This document shows, in pieces, positions 5,261 through 5,795 of a stretch of DNA of 5,795 bases (the stretch's first letter is position 1; each line of letters opens with the position of its first letter). The notes below the pieces were generated by a model, which ran no database searches, had not been told where the DNA came from, and saw only the letters and a program-made list of their open reading frames with translations. The DNA comes from Persephonella sp. (GTDB taxonomy: Bacteria; Aquificota; Aquificia; Aquificales; Hydrogenothermaceae). A program made the position numbers and the translations under genes. The DNA lies in contig JALTAS010000017.1 in assembly GCA_027058925.1 (NCBI GenBank), positions 1 to 5,795 on the forward strand. The letters run 5' to 3'.

Positions 5261-5795
5261 ATGGAGGAAATACTGGCCACAGCACAGTGTCCATACTGTG
5301 GTGTAGGATGTGGTCTTGAGATTTTTAAGGATAAAAAAGGTAGGATAAAAGTAAGGGGGGATAGAAATCATCCTGCTACAAAGGGAGATCTGTGCCTTAA
5401 GCCGATACCATACCCAAAGGTAATGAACATCGGCAGAATTCCAGCTCCACTTTACAGAGAAAACAAAAAAGACCAGTTCAGAAAAATAAGCTGGGGAGAA
5501 GCCTTTGAGATAATAGCATCAAAACTAAGACAGAACAAACCCGACCAGAACTATTTTTATATTTCAGGACAGCTCACAACAGAAGATAGCTATGTAATAA
5601 ACAAATTTGTTAAAGGTTTTGTCAGAACCAATAACATAGACGCAAACTCAAGGCTGTGCATGGCATCGGCTGTTATGGGCTATAAGATGGCGTTCGGTTC
5701 TGACGGTCCTCCTGGAAGTTATGAGGACATAGATGATGCTGACGCTTTTATCTTTGCAGGGTCAAATGCTGCGTGGACTCACCCTGTCCTGTTTA
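5261..5795 (+). CDS. narB: Assimilatory nitrate reductase, Mo-bisMGD catalytic subunit (N-terminal part)
   Basis: The first 178 codons of a molybdopterin oxidoreductase are visible, open to the right edge; full-length relatives have roughly 700-900 residues. The N-terminal 4Fe-4S motif is complete: C-x2-C-x3-C-x27-C at Cys10, Cys13, Cys17 and Cys45 (CPYCGVGCG, then GDLCLKP). NSRLCMASA follows at 129-137, where Cys133 is the expected Mo ligand of the NapA/NasA/NarB group; formate dehydrogenases have Cys or selenocysteine at this place in a different context. The absence of a Tat signal fits a cytoplasmic assimilatory enzyme rather than periplasmic NapA. It reduces nitrate to nitrite, which NirA then uses. 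The start is four bases after the narK stop, with GAGGAG overlapping the end of narK, so translation is probably coupled. Klebsiella-type literature names the homologue nasA; the electron donor (ferredoxin or an NADH-linked subunit) is not determinable from this part. Confidence 0.92.
   Translation, partial: MEEILATAQCPYCGVGCGLEIFKDKKGRIKVRGDRNHPATKGDLCLKPIPYPKVMNIGRIPAPLYRENKKDQFRKISWGEAFEIIASKLRQNKPDQNYFYISGQLTTEDSYVINKFVKGFVRTNNIDANSRLCMASAVMGYKMAFGSDGPPGSYEDIDDADAFIFAGSNAAWTHPVLF

Noticed and set aside
3932..5261. Possible separate promoters or terminators between nirA, narK and narB
   Set aside because: The gaps are 13 and 4 bases and contain only ribosome sites. No hairpin with a T-tract is present, so one operon is the simpler reading.

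Overview
The window looks like a piece of a low-GC, thermophilic bacterial chromosome. Arginine is written almost entirely as AGA/AGG, isoleucine often as ATA, the proteins are rich in Lys and Glu, and genes are tightly packed. A ferredoxin-type NirA, a NarK-type carrier and a Mo nitrate reductase occur together with an archaeal-type ATPase fragment. This would fit the Aquificota (for example a Persephonella-like organism), but that assignment is inference from composition and gene content, not a search.

Layout, left to right. (1) Bases 3-176 (+) hold the N-terminal fragment of an archaeal-family P-loop ATPase. It is damaged: its Walker A motif lacks one residue and it stops after 57 codons, so it is called a pseudogene. 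(2) Bases 168-1868 (-) hold a two-gene unit transcribed leftward: a TrpD2-type (anthranilate phosphoribosyltransferase-like) protein, then, 3 bp later, a class I glutamine amidotransferase with an intact Cys-His-Glu triad. (3) Bases 1869-2030 are a divergent control region. It contains a good match to a sigma-54 -24/-12 promoter reading toward nirA, an NtrC-like dyad about 115 bp upstream of the predicted start, and further dyad and direct repeats. (4) Bases 2031-5795 (+) hold a nitrate assimilation operon: nirA (ferredoxin-nitrite reductase), narK (MFS nitrate/nitrite carrier), then the first 178 codons of narB (assimilatory molybdopterin nitrate reductase), which runs off the right edge. Gaps between these genes are 13 and 4 bp.

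How the genes work together: NarK imports nitrate, NarB reduces it to nitrite, and NirA reduces nitrite to ammonium, probably with reduced ferredoxin. The divergent amidotransferase/TrpD2-like pair may belong to the same nitrogen response because it shares the control region, but its chemistry is unknown.

The most unusual item is the C-terminus of NirA. About 80 residues past the usual reductase end resemble the final third of a Hanks-type Ser/Thr protein kinase C-lobe (subdomains IX-XI), with no ATP-binding or catalytic part. This suggests a domain fusion in which a kinase remnant has become a structural or regulatory tail.
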